In this document: positions 32,401 to 43,017 of the stretch, piece by piece | How the letters are laid out: each line of letters begins with the position of its first letter | Position numbering within the stretch: the stretch's first letter is position 1 | NCBI GenBank assembly: GCA_947247005.1 | Contig: OX365949.1 | Span: 258,001 to 322,000, forward strand | Source: Spisula solida | Lineage: Eukaryota > Mollusca > Bivalvia > Venerida > Mactridae | DNA length: 64,000 nucleotides | Reading direction: 5' to 3' | Translations under genes and position numbers: made by a program | Notes under the pieces: generated by a model | Seen by the model: only the letters and a program-made list of their open reading frames with translations | Database searches by the model: none | Told to the model about the DNA's origin: nothing

Positions 32401-35400
32401 GAGACAGGACCCTTGTATCAATCTGTTTATGGCTGTACCTACTGTGTATGCTAAACTGATCGAGGAATATGAGAGACAGAAGCATAGTCGAAATCCCTAC
32501 CTAAAGATGTATTAAGTAAAAAATTCAGGTAAACCCTCACCAGAGCTACAGATAAGGTTTTAGACAATTGGGTATTTTACCACCAAGTTTCAATTTTAAT
32601 TGGGTTTTGAAAAAATTTAATTGGGTATTTTATAAAATTCAAAGGGTAAATAAGCTTTCATGTACTATTTTTCACTAAAACATCATTTTTATACGCCCGT
32701 TGAAAACGGGACGTATTATGTGAACACCCTTGGCGGGCGGGCGGGCGGCGGCGGCCAGTAATTTGTCTGTACTCTAGCGCAAACAGTTTTCATCCGATCA
32801 TCTTCAAACTTGCTGACAATGCTTATGGGCATAATATCTAGGCCAAGTTCGATTATAGGCTAAATCGGCCTAGGCCTTATTGGGTTATGGTCCTTTAATT
32901 ACCAAATAAGTATGAAATTGGCCATGTCTGTACTCTAGCGCAAACAGTTTTCATCCGATCATCTTCAAACTTGCTGACAATGCTTATGGGCATCATATCT
33001 AGGCCAAGTTTTATTATAGGCCAAATCAGCCTAGGCCTTATTGGGTTATGGTCCTTTAATTACCAAATAAGTATGAAATTGGCCTTGTCTGTACTCTAGC
33101 GCAAACAGTTTTCATCCGATTATCTTCAATCTTGCTGACAATGCTAATGGGCATAATATCTAGGCCAAGTTCAATTATAGGCCAAATCGGCCTAGGCCTT
33201 ATTTGGTTATGGTCCTTTTATTACCAAATAAGTATGAAATTGGTCTTGTCTGTACTCTAGCGCAAACAGTTTTCATCCGATCATCTTCAATCTTGCTGAC
33301 AATGCTAATGGGCATAATATCTAGGCCAAGTTCGATTATAGGCCAAATCGGCCCAGGCCTTATTGGGTTATGGTCCTTTAATTACCAAATAAGTATGAAA
33401 TTGGCCTTGTCTGTACTCTAACGCAAATAGTATTCATCCGATCATCTTCAAATTTTGTGACAATGCTTATGGGCGTAATATTTAGGTCAAGTTCGATTAT
33501 AGGCCAAATTGGCCTAGGCGTCATTTGGTTATGGGCCTTAATTAATTGCCAAATAAGTATGAAATTGGTTGTCTGTGCTCTAACGCAAACAGTTTTCATC
33601 CGATCGTCTTCAAACTTTGTGACAATGCTTCTGGGCATAATATCTAGGCCAAGTTTGATTATAGGCCAAATCGGCCTCGGCCTTATTTGGTTATGATCCC
33701 ATAATTACCAAAATAAATGTGAAATTGACCTTGTCTGTTCTCAGTGCTAAGAGTTTTCATCTGAGTATCTTCAAACTTTGTGACAATGTTTATGGGTTTA
33801 CTATCTAAGACAAGTTTAATTGTAGGCCAAATCAGCCTAGGCCTTCTTGGGTTATGGTCCTTTAATTAAAAAAAATGTTGGATTGTTTTTTTCATTCACC
33901 ATGCCCTGAGACTCACCATGCCCCAAGAAGGGCGTATTTTGTGACATTTTGGCACTCTTGTTTATTTGGGTATTTCAAATTGTCTTTGCTTTTTCTTACT
34001 CCCTCCTCTCAAAATCTATTGGGTTTTTAAGAAAATTAATTGGGTAATTACCCCAATACGCAGCTAATCTGTAGCTCTGCCTCACTGTTGATTTTGTCGA
34101 CACTAACTTGAACTTGACAATGAGTAGCAAGCTACATTGTAGATGTTGTAACAGTCTTCAAAGAAAATTTGTTGTCATACCTGTGACGTTCAGCTTTCAA
34201 ATTTGATGCTCTACCGACTGAGCCGATCGGACAATCAATATCACAGACAAAGTTATGTAAAGTGTTGGGAATTTTTTAAATGGCTTAATAAAGGTGAACA
34301 AATACTTGCTACAATTATCACACCGATCCTTCGAAAGAACAATATTATTTCATGTTAGATTTTGTGTAAATGTCTTTCAACTCCAGGATACTAATATTTT
34401 GATTGTGTTAGCAGATAATAAAGATGATAACCATTTAATAAAGGTGTACAATCATGTACGTGGCTTTGCATGTGTCATTTGGTCTGTAAATAGCAACAGA
34501 ACAAGTGAGCCTTTAATCCACCAACTTTGTATGGATGCTGGTCATAATCTGCATGGTTCTGTTTTATCAAAGAAAATAAAAGTTAAACTCAAATTTTAAT
34601 TCTTTATAATTCTTTAACAACTGCAAATTGGTGACAGCTATGGTTTGTAAGAGTTTATTAAATGAATCGCTATAAGTTTAGCGGCTCCTTTTACCAAACT
34701 TTATAATTAAATGTAAATAAATTATAAACATATGAAATAAATTGATCGTAAGTTTAGATTTCTGTAAAACAGTTCCCATTTATACTCTATTGGTTTTGAG
34801 GTCAGCAGGTCGCAGGTCAACCTCACAATAATTGTAAGTAAGGAGGTATACATGTACATGTTTTACAAACTATTTGATACTATTTTAGGTTGATGGTAAG
34901 TGGTTCAGCAGCGTTACCAGAGTCTGTAATGAGGAAGTGGGGAGATATAACCGGTCATACACTTCTAGAGAGATATGGTATGACCGAGATTGGTATGGCA
35001 TTAACCAATCCATTACACGGTCAACGATTACCTGGTAGGTAGACACATGAAATAATATATACATGTACAACACAACCTCTGAAGAGCAGCCCTTTGAAGA
35101 GCAACAACCTCTCTTTAACAATGTCTTCAACATTTTCTGTAACTAATCTGTCAAAATGACAATGATAGTAATGCTGACACTTAAGTGAGTATAAATTGAC
35201 TCACTTAAGTGTCAGCATTACTATCATTGCCAATTTCCCACGAAGCCAGAGATCATTTGCCAATTACGCAGGAATAAAATCAAATTCTACAGTAGAATGC
35301 AACAAAACAAATCATTGACATAATAATATAAATAATAAGCCTTAACAACCATTTTATGTATCTGGAGTTGACAGCTTTTCTTTCCTTGTGGCGCACAAAT

Positions 35401-38400
35401 CTTTGTTTAAACTGCCTGTTTTGAGCTTATATTTTCCCTGACAATGTTTTGAATAGTTGAGCATCCTGATGAGTGATAGGTCTTGTTGTTCTTTTCCCAA
35501 GGCTTTCTTAACCAGCACAGCTCTAAGTAAAATTGTCTTGAAACCAACACATTTAATACAAGACTTGATTCTGTTGACATGGTCAACAGTCAACAGAGCC
35601 TTATCTCATACTGATGGCAGCACACAAACCAGGCAGGTTTCCTTAGGTATCCCAATGACTATGGGAAGTTAAATGTCAAATGGTGGATGTTCAACTACTG
35701 CATACTACATTGTATTCTGTTTATTTCAGGTTCAGTAGGAATGCCTTTTCCTGGTGTATCAGCATCCATTGTACATCATGACAAATCTGGGCCACATTAC
35801 CGACAATTAGTTACTGCTAACAATGAACATGCTGAAGTTACTCCAGGTAGCCTTGTCTTCTGTATTTAGTACCAATTTTCATTTGTATTTTTCTACACTG
35901 CAAGATCTCATTACACATTTATAATCATCAGATACTGGACAAGCTAACCCGCCATACAGATCATGTATTACATTATTAGAAAACAAGAATGGTAACACAG
36001 TGTTTCCAGAAATATAGAGAAGGGATATGTGAATTCAATTATGTATGCTGATTATAATAATAGGGCTATAAACATGTTTAACAGTAAGGTCAAGTTTGAT
36101 TTCGGACACTTTCCACCAGTATTTGGAAGAGTTGTGGCTCCTCTTGTATTAGATATTTGTTGATCATCGACACATGAAAACCCCATAGCAGAGTCTTCTG
36201 CATCCGCTATGCATATAAAGTAGAGCAGAACTGTATGACCTGTTGATATGATTTCTCACTTAGGTCATGAAAATGAAGCAGGAGAGTTGTTGATAAAGGG
36301 AGATAATCTGTTCAGTGAATATTGGAAGAAACCAGAAGCTACCAAAGAGACGTTTACTGACGATGGTTGGTTTAAAACAGGTTAGTTTGATTGAAGATTC
36401 AAGTCTAGACGTGCATTTACTATTTCAGTGTTGAGGCTGTTAAGTTACGTTGTACATTTTAGCCGCTGTATATGACTGAAAATTGTTGAGAAATGGCAAA
36501 AAAATCTGATTTATACTTAGTGCTATTTTTTTGCTATGGGGATTTAAATAAAAAATCATTAAAGTTCATGTTTTTGCGAGCCCTGTTATTAAGGTCTATC
36601 TTGGGTAGAATCACTAAAAAAAACAAATTGCATAATTTGCTACAAAAATGCAGGGAGGTTGGTAAATGTTGGTTTTTAATTGTTTTACATTGAGAAAGAG
36701 CACTACCCTTCTAGAAGTATAAAAGTAGTAAAAAACCCAGATTTTATTTCAAACACTTAAAACACCTAAAATAACAGTAAATGTTGTGGGTACCTCTGGA
36801 TACCAAAAATACACATTAGGAAATTAGCAGTGTTCAGATTTTGAGAATGTTATGATATGATAACAGGCTAATTATATCCTACTCCAAACGTCAAAATTCA
36901 GTGATGCATGACTAATACTTTAATGTGATACATAGAGGATATTTGTTTGTTTTGATTGAATATGGTTTATATCTCATCGTGAAGTGATAAAATTCAATAT
37001 TTTCAAGAGCGCGTAGCGCGAGTGAAAATATTAAAATTTTATCACTACAAGATGAGATATTAACCATATTCAATCAAAACAAACAAATATTCTATTTATT
37101 TAATGCTTTTATGGTGTCAAAACTGGTACTATTTATGCCAAATTACCACAGTGGTTAGGCTACGTATGAATATGTTATTCCATTCATATTTTTCATTTCA
37201 AAATCCGCCATCTTGGATTATGGTGAATAGGTAAAAACGACTTTTTTGAGAATTTTGCATTAAATGATACACCAACTTGTAGGAAATTGTCTAACTAAGA
37301 ATAAAAACCCCCACATGACATATTTCCGTTCGGTAATAAAAAAGTTACAGACATTTTAGTGTTGAGATTTTGGTAAATTAAAGTAGTCCCTGTGAGGGGG
37401 CGGAGCTTATATCAGTCACATTGTAGGTGATAACCAGTGACTGATATAGGTTTTATTTCACTGATAGAACTCCATATCTCACCAGTTAGCATTAAATAAG
37501 GCCATGTACCGTTTTAGCTTGGTCATTCTCTAAGGTGATACGGCCATGTACAGTTTTAGCTTATTCGTACTTCAATGTGACACTGCCATGTACAGTTTTA
37601 GCTTATTCGTACTTCAATGTGACACTGCCATGTACAGTTTTAGCTTATTCGTACTTTAATGTGATATAGCCATGTACAGTTTTAGCTTATTCGTACTTTA
37701 ATGTGACACTGCCATGTACAGTTTTAGCTTATTCATTCTCTAATGTGATACGGCCATGTACAGTTTTAGCTTATTAGTACTTCAATGTGACACTGCCATG
37801 TACAGTTTTAGCTTGTTCATTCTCTAATGTGATACGGCCATGTACAGTTTTAGCTTGTTCATACTTCAATGTGATACGGCCATGTACAGTTTTAGCTTGT
37901 TCATTCTCTAATGTGATACGGCCATGTACAGTTTTAGCTTGTTCATACTTCAATGTGATACGGCCATGTACAGTTTTAGCTTGTTCATTCTCTAATGTGA
38001 TACGGCCATGTACAGTTTTAGCTTGTTCATACTTCAATGTGACACTGCCATGTACAGTTTTAGCTTGTTCATACTTCAATGTGATACGGCCATGTACAGT
38101 TTTAGCTTGTTCATACTTCAATGTGATATAGCCATGTACAGTTTTAGCTTATTCCTACTTTAATGTGATACGGCCACGTACAGTTTTAGCTTATTCATAG
38201 TTCAATGTGATACGGCCATGTACAGTTTTAGCTTGTTCATTCTCTAATGTGATACGGCCATGTACAGTTTTAGCTTATTCATACTTCAATGTGATATAGC
38301 CATGTACAGTTTTAGCTTATTCATTCTCTAATGTGATACGGCCATGTACAGTTTTAGCTTATTCATACTTCAATGTGATATAGCCATGTACAGTTTTTGC

Positions 38401-39888
38401 TTGTTCATACTTTCAGGCGACACTGCCATGTACAGTTTCGGCTCGTTCAAGATCGTTGGCCGTACATCAGTTGATGTTCTTAAAAGTGGAGGATACAAAA
38501 TCAGTGCTTTAGACATTGAACGACATCTACTGGAACATCCCTCAATCAAAGATGTTGCTGTTATAGGTAGGACTGTTATAAAAGAGGGAATTTAAGTAAA
38601 TACTGTAGTGCACAGACAATCCAAAGCCACACAGGTATGGCTGCAGCACATAGCCATCTACACATTTGAGTCAGCCATAGAACGAACCATCCTTATCCTA
38701 CACAAAGGATATTTTATACTTACCCCACAATGAAAGACGCACTGTGGACTATGAATTTCGTGCATAATTAACCATAAAGGGAGGTAATCATGAATGATAA
38801 CTACACCGTAGTGAAGTATGGGGAGACTTTACAGCCGCCACATGGCACTTAACACCTAATCCCACAATCAGTTTTATTCTGTCCACTGTAATGAATGCTG
38901 GAGGTTGTATACTGTTAGTCTTTAGGTCAGATATGTGCAGTATTGTTTATAAAGACAACAATAGAAAGAGCCAGCACAACATAGTCTTTGTTGACTGGGG
39001 ATTGCTTTTTAACAGGTTAAATATCATTAAACATGGTCTGATGGTTAGGGTTAGGTGGTGGATCAAATAGGTGGTGTTTGCTGACAGGTTTTGTAAATTA
39101 ATATTGGTCTATGATGACAGATGTTTGATGACAGATGTTTGATGACAGATGTTTGATGCTATCTAGTCTCTTATCCTGGGCCTCGGTATATTGAAGCCTG
39201 GTACCTAACTTAACTTTCCCTAGTTTAATCTGAACCTAAGAGTACCTGTTTATTAACGCCAGAATTACCAGCAAACAGGTAGCACTTTAGCAAAGAAGTA
39301 TAAAGTAGTCTGATTAGGCATGTATAAAACAGATGGATGCAACAATACACTCCATGCAAGATACAGTACAACCTTTCCAGAGCGACTCTGTAGAGCAACA
39401 ACCTCTCTTTAACAACACTTTCAAAATTTCCCTAAAGTGATATTTACTCTAAATTTTAACCTCTGTAGAGCAACAACCTCTACATAACAGCCAATATTTG
39501 CTGATACCAAAGGGTGTTGCTCTGGAGACGTTGTACTGTACATACAAACAAAACTATGTTGTAACTTAACTGAAAACTTTTGATATTTTCCAGGACTTGC
39601 GAGGAAATATTCATTATTAATTGTTGTACAAAAACTGTATTTTTTGTTGTTGATTATATAGGTTTACCAGATGATACTTGGGGAGAACTAGTCACTGCAG
39701 TCATTGCTCTCAGGGTGAAGCAAACATTCACACCAGAAGACTTACATGAATGGGGCAAGGACAAGATGCCTGCTTATCATATACCTAAAGTGTTGAAGAT
39801 CGTCAACGAGATACCTAGAAATGCTATGGGCAAAGTGAACAAGAAAGAACTTGCTAAATCATTGTTTTCTGACTATTTTAAAACTTAA
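28860..39888 (+). CDS. ACSF3: ACSF3, mitochondrial malonyl-CoA synthetase (disrupted copy)
   Basis: ACSF3 activates malonate to malonyl-CoA with ATP in the mitochondrial matrix, serving mitochondrial fatty acid synthesis. Coding exons: 28860-29436 plus 30209-30411 (one exon split by an element), 30779-30967, 32384-32528, 34889-35034, 35730-35846, 36264-36380, 38417-38566 and 39662-39888. The N-terminus [14 protein letters not shown] is Arg-rich and acid-poor, like a presequence. Motifs: [10 protein letters not shown] (P-loop), [75 protein letters not shown] and [13 protein letters not shown] with the A10 lysine. All introns are GT-AG and phases close, except that exon 3 is one base short. As assembled, translation stops at codon 195 inside the inserted element. 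With both lesions discounted the protein would be about 623 residues, against 576 in human. Confidence 0.95.
29437..30206. mobile_element. TA-flanked inverted-repeat element inside ACSF3 exon 1 (770 bp)
   Basis: The left end is TA|CAGTCTAACTTGTATTAAGC and the right end is its near-complement ending GTTAGACTG|TA, with one base missing in the stem. GGTCGCTTAA words recur near both ends. The CAGT start and TA duplication fit a Tc1/mariner-type MITE. No transposase is visible. The insertion lies within codon 193 of ACSF3; removal with one TA gives GAA CCT ATT TCT AAA and an uninterrupted frame. Confidence 0.9.
30209..30411 (+). CDS. ACSF3: ACSF3 exon 1, part after the insertion
   Basis: It encodes [20 protein letters not shown], further acidic linker, then [17 protein letters not shown], ending AAG|GTATAT. 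Joined to 28860-29436 it totals 780 nt, exactly 260 codons. This supports a single original exon. Confidence 0.93.
30779..30967 (+). CDS. ACSF3: ACSF3 exon 2
   Basis: Acceptor ACATTCAG, donor TCA|GTAAGG, 63 codons in phase 0. It encodes [33 protein letters not shown] and [15 protein letters not shown], closely matching vertebrate ACSF3. Confidence 0.96.
31226..31560. repeat. Dispersed repeat fragment, GCCCCCCAT family
   Basis: ATTATGCCCCCCATCTTTGA and ACGGTTTCCATTTAATAACT are words of a family seen in the opposite orientation at 45909-46192, and in part near 49850. It lies in ACSF3 intron 2. Confidence 0.55.
31726..32345. repeat. Minisatellite, 28-bp unit
   Basis: About 22 copies of GATTGTCAGTCTAGGGCAAC plus AGACAGGT, with CTTGGGC and CCAGGAC variants. 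The array ends 39 bp before the acceptor of ACSF3 exon 3. Confidence 0.97.
32384..32528 (+). CDS. ACSF3: ACSF3 exon 3 (one base short)
   Basis: Acceptor CTTTCAG, donor TTCAG|GTAAAC. It encodes [20 protein letters not shown] and [18 protein letters not shown], then reads ATG TAT TAA. Shifting one base after CTAAA gives DVLSKKFR, which aligns gap-free with the family segment before [10 protein letters not shown]. The exon is 145 nt where 146 would keep phase. A weaker donor AT|GTATTA at 32509 would keep the frame but skip seven or eight residues. Confidence 0.85.
32692..33965 (+). repeat. Dispersed repeat with tandem core units (TAGGCCAA family)
   Basis: It starts with the hairpin CGCCCGTTGAAAACGGGACG and a GGCGGGCGG stretch. 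About seven diverged units of roughly 150 bp follow, carrying CATCCGATCATCTTCAAACT, ATATCTAGGCCAAG and CGGCCTAGGCCTTATTGGGT. It ends AAGGGCGTATTTTGTGACAT and CACTCTTGTTTA. It lies in ACSF3 intron 3. ORFs across it are repeat artefacts. Confidence 0.9.
34889..35034 (+). CDS. ACSF3: ACSF3 exon 4
   Basis: Acceptor ATTTTAG, donor CCTG|GTAGGT. It encodes [20 protein letters not shown] and [20 protein letters not shown], including the adenylate-forming ERYGMTE motif. Confidence 0.96.
35160..35229. other. Perfect 31-bp inverted repeat with 8-nt loop
   Basis: CAATGATAGTAATGCTGACA and on to GTGAGT at 35160-35190 is perfectly complementary to 35199-35229 around ATAAATTG. It is a 70-nt hairpin in ACSF3 intron 4, adjacent to a fragment of the ACAACCTCT TIR family (about 35068-35135). 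The role is unknown. Confidence 0.85.
35730..35846 (+). CDS. ACSF3: ACSF3 exon 5
   Basis: Acceptor TTATTTCAG, donor CCAG|GTAGCC. It encodes [20 protein letters not shown] and ends HAEVTPG, matching the family PGSVGTPLPGV region. Confidence 0.95.
36264..36380 (+). CDS. ACSF3: ACSF3 exon 6
   Basis: Acceptor TCTCACTTAG, donor ACAG|GTTAGT. It encodes [30 protein letters not shown] and DDGWFKTG. Confidence 0.96.
36949..37090. repeat. Long palindrome in ACSF3 intron 6
   Basis: ATATTTGTTTGTTTTGATTG at the left faces its complement ending 37090. Arms of about 65 bp are nearly perfect apart from small bulges, centred on GAGCGCGTAGCGCGAG. No target duplication was identified. The flanks from 36381 to 37497 show no other feature. 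Confidence 0.85.
37498..38416. repeat. 42-bp minisatellite derived from the ACSF3 exon 7 acceptor region
   Basis: About 22 copies. The variant GACACTGCCATGTACAGTTT plus TAGCTTGTTCATACTTCAATGT mirrors the true exon boundary, where GCTTGTTCATACTTTCAG precedes GCGACACTGCCATGTACAGT and TTCGGCTCGTTC. In the copies the acceptor AG is replaced by CTTCAATGTG or TCTCTAATGTG. Open frames on both strands come from the 42-bp period. Confidence 0.95.
38417..38566 (+). CDS. ACSF3: ACSF3 exon 7
   Basis: Acceptor ACTTTCAG, donor ATAG|GTAGGA. It encodes [40 protein letters not shown] and [10 protein letters not shown], the hinge and C-terminal subdomain. Its first 30 nt are the seed of the upstream array. 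Confidence 0.96.
39119..39162. repeat. Short tandem repeat, 14-bp unit
   Basis: Three copies of GATGACAGATGTTT in ACSF3 intron 7. Confidence 0.9.
39364..39538. mobile_element. TA-flanked MITE, 175 bp
   Basis: TA|CAGTACAACCTTTCCAGAG at the left faces CTCTGGAGACGTTGTACTG|TA at the right. Family members or fragments recur at 35068, 43927 and 54149. It lies in ACSF3 intron 7. Confidence 0.82.
39662..39888 (+). CDS. ACSF3: ACSF3 exon 8 (terminal)
   Basis: Acceptor ATTATATAG, then [60 protein letters not shown] and TAA. The Lys in NAMGKVNKK is the family's catalytic C-terminal lysine. Confidence 0.97.
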
Positions 39889-42186
39889 CGTTCAACGTTT
39901 ATTTTGAAGTTTTTGTTGCTATGAGTATCATACTGTTTCATTGTTGTTTAATCATGTGAATAATGTTTTGTTACATTATTATTCAATTAAAATATATGCA
40001 TAAATAGATTGATATGAATGGTCATGTGATATTAACGGTCATGTTTTTTAAATTGACTTAAATGCACAGGTACCTTCTAATATATTTATCTAAAGTATGA
40101 ATACTGATATTGTGTATACTATCTTCATATTAAAGACTGTAGCATAAATACTTCCTGAGTTCCGAGTCGACACAAGCAAAATACCATCATTTCGAAACAA
40201 CTCTGCTCAAATCCAATCTATGTAGATACACACAAACATATGCAGACCAATATTCCTATGAAGTGTAAAAGCTAGCACAATTACTTTCCAAGTAAGGGAT
40301 GACAGAAGCAATCTTCGTCCAAGTTTCATCATTTCAAGGGCCATAACTCGGCTAGTTCTGGTCAGATTTGAATGAAACCTGTGAGTGCACAACAATACAG
40401 CTGGCTCATTTCTACACCCCTGTAAATCTAGTTCCATTATTGCATCCTCAAACAATACCAGAACATCAATCTTACCCTCAGGACTGATCCATGCATCGAG
40501 TTATAGTGCAAACAAATTAACATAGTCCTCAAACTTTTTCTTCTGTATATACTATAATTTATCTCCAGCCTTTGTTTTGATAAGTGGAAGGTATTGTACT
40601 ATGTACAATGTAAACTATACACACTAATTTTAATCACCAGCAAAGCATAACTTTCTCGTGGAAATTGATAAATGGCACACAGGAAGCTAGCAAAATATTT
40701 ATGCATAAATGTCGAGAACCATGTTAATTTGTTTGCATTTTATTGTTACATTTGTTGTTGTCATAGTAACAAACAAGATGAATAAAAATCTTTTGTCTAT
40801 CAAACTTTTATAAATTTACTTCAACAATCACAGACGATGTACATACATTTTATTTACAAACAATTAGGCCAATATAAAGTAATAACTAGATTATCATCCA
40901 TTTCAAACTTTTTGACTGATTCTTTTCATTTTAATGATTTTTAATTGTTTTATGATTTCACTTTTAAGTTTTAAACCAAAATTTTTTTTGACACTGAAAA
41001 AGTCACAAGACGGACTTATTGTATAGGAAATAACGGACAGACATAACAAACAGGGAGTGGTCAGATGACAACCTAGGAATTAATTTGTTCTGGCCATAAG
41101 TGTGCTCAAAGAAATAAACAACAATACTAATGAATACTGAGGCACAACAGATGCGTATCAACACACATAAATGTAGCTAATACTGTAAAAACTACAACAT
41201 GTTTTATCTCTAATTATGCCTATCAGGAGACCAGCTCGTTTAATCCAACATTAAAATACAATTTTCACAACAAAAGACAAGTTGATACACCATGGTGTGG
41301 TGTAGATAGATTTAATAAAATAGTCAAATATTTTTAGACATGCTGTGATTTCCTGTGACATTTTGTCAGTAGGAATAATGATTAATTCTTTCATGATTTT
41401 ATAGATAATTTTTCTCTAAAAGTTGAGTGTATTTGTTCAATAAAGTTTCTTTTTAAATTGAACTTTGCCAATGAAGCTTAGATAGGCGCAGTTTGATCAC
41501 ACTACAATACATAAAAAACATCATGTTTCTAACGGAACGAAACTGATAGGAAAATTGAACCAAATAAACAATAACTGCGTTACAATATTGCACCAAACAT
41601 TTGTTAAACAAAAACAAGAGGACATAGAGAGCCCTAGAAAGCTCACCTGAAATTAAATCCAGTTATTTGAAGTTATTTTTCTCAGTGTCTTGATATTTAT
41701 TAGACTAGTTTTTGATCCTATCACAGTTTGCACTGATGATCATTGTGACCAAGTTTCATAGAGATAACGTCAAAGTTGTAACCTCTAGTGTGTTCACAAG
41801 CAAGGACGACAGATAGACATAGAGCCCACACTGTCATTGGATAAGAAACTGAGCTAAAATCTGAAATATTTTCAATTCACTCAATACTTGAGTTGTGTTA
41901 TAACACACTAAGTACTGTGAGCTATAGAAATATTGAACCCTTCATTCACAAAACTATACACAAAGAAAAAATGACTATTAACGTCAAGTTAACACGGAAT
42001 ACAAACACTACTGGTGGTCATGTTGAATTTTCACGACCTATAATGTACAATATGATTCATTCTGTATCATTCTAGAACCAAGCCAGCTTCAAGGTTACCA
42101 GTATGTCTGTTTTATTCACTTGCGCATTTGATTGCACATTCAATATAAACATGGCACAAGTCATTTTGTTCCAAGGCATTGAAATA
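39889..42186. other. Convergent intergenic region ACSF3/kinase
   Basis: ATTAAA-type hexamers near 39986 and 40131 could end ACSF3 transcripts. A fragment with GGGCCATAACTCGGCTAGTT near 40338 and an AGGTCA-family fragment at 41611-41830 (ACAAGAGGACATAGAG, GATCATTGTGACCAAGTTTC) are dispersed repeats. No further gene was recognised. Confidence 0.6.
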
Positions 42187-42843
42187 CAGTCAACTCTCGT
42201 TATCTCGAATTTCACGGGACCGTGGAAATTACTTCGACATAACGAAAATTCGACCTAGAATTTTCGGCATTGAAGTTGCAAGTTTTCCAGTTCTGTCATT
42301 TTACGCCGCCATATTGTTACGGTCGTAAGAACGACATATTCGTGAGAATTGCTTGTTGTGATATTTACCGCGTATGTACATGTATTCCTCCTCGAGAAAA
42401 TGCATTTTATTTTAATTATTATTTTTACAAACAATTGTTCGAGATGACATGTTTATTGATGTTAGTACGTAACCCGAAGCTTTATGACATGTTTGCGCAA
42501 ATTGTTGCAAACAAATATTTGTTCAACAATGGAAGGCGCGAAAATTACAGGTAAATCGAAGATTTCAGACTGGCGAAGTGTGAAAAACATTCGACGCTAG
42601 TCGAAAACGATCAGACTTCGACCCGACTTCGAGATGAACAATAGATTTAAAGGGCAAATTGGTTAATCGGGACCAAAAAATAATTCGACATAACGAAAAA
42701 TTCGAGCCGAATTTGAGCCGAAACTTCGAGATGGGTCTCGAGATTTCATATAGACAAAGAAGGAGAAAAATCGGGACTTGAAAAAAACTTCGACATAACG
42801 GAAAATTCGATATAAGCGAGTTCAAGATAACGAGAGTTGACTG
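42187..42843. mobile_element. TA-flanked inverted-repeat element, 657 bp
   Basis: TA|CAGTCAACTCTCGTTATCTC at the left faces GATAACGAGAGTTGACTG|TA at the right. CTTCGACATAACG words recur near both ends. It lies 78 bp beyond the kinase stop codon, so it may form part of that gene's 3' UTR. No transposase frame seen. Confidence 0.85.
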
Positions 42844-42921
42844 TAGTAAAATAGTACATATCACAATCATGAGTTTGATTTCTGGACCCGACTACTTTGT
42901 TAAAAAAAACCCGTAAATTCC

Positions 42922-43017
42922 TCAAATGTTATTGGGCGCCAAACCACAAAGAATCTTTGATTTTTCCTCCTCATATAATTTGTACATTTCTGATAGACTG
43001 CTGTTGGCATCTAAAAC
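42922..43017 (-). CDS. TK2: Kinase exon 10 (terminal)
   Basis: Acceptor AATTTTCAG. It encodes [20 protein letters not shown] and [11 protein letters not shown], then TGA. VLDAN continues APVL of exon 9, as in dNK KVLVLDAD. Confidence 0.93.
   Translation of the reverse strand, partial: VLDANSSLSEMYKLYEEEKSKILCGLAPNNI

Noticed and set aside
34294..34599. 101-codon ORF in ACSF3 intron 3
   Set aside because: No family resemblance, no splice support, AT-rich composition.
37774..38131. Overlapping open frames on both strands with repeated EQAKTVHG / PCTVLACS words
   Set aside because: Both strands are open because of the 42-bp minisatellite; they lie in an ACSF3 intron.
42270..42554. 94-codon ORF inside the 657-bp TIR element as a transposase
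   Set aside because: No DDE or HTH motif and far too short; it is likely random.
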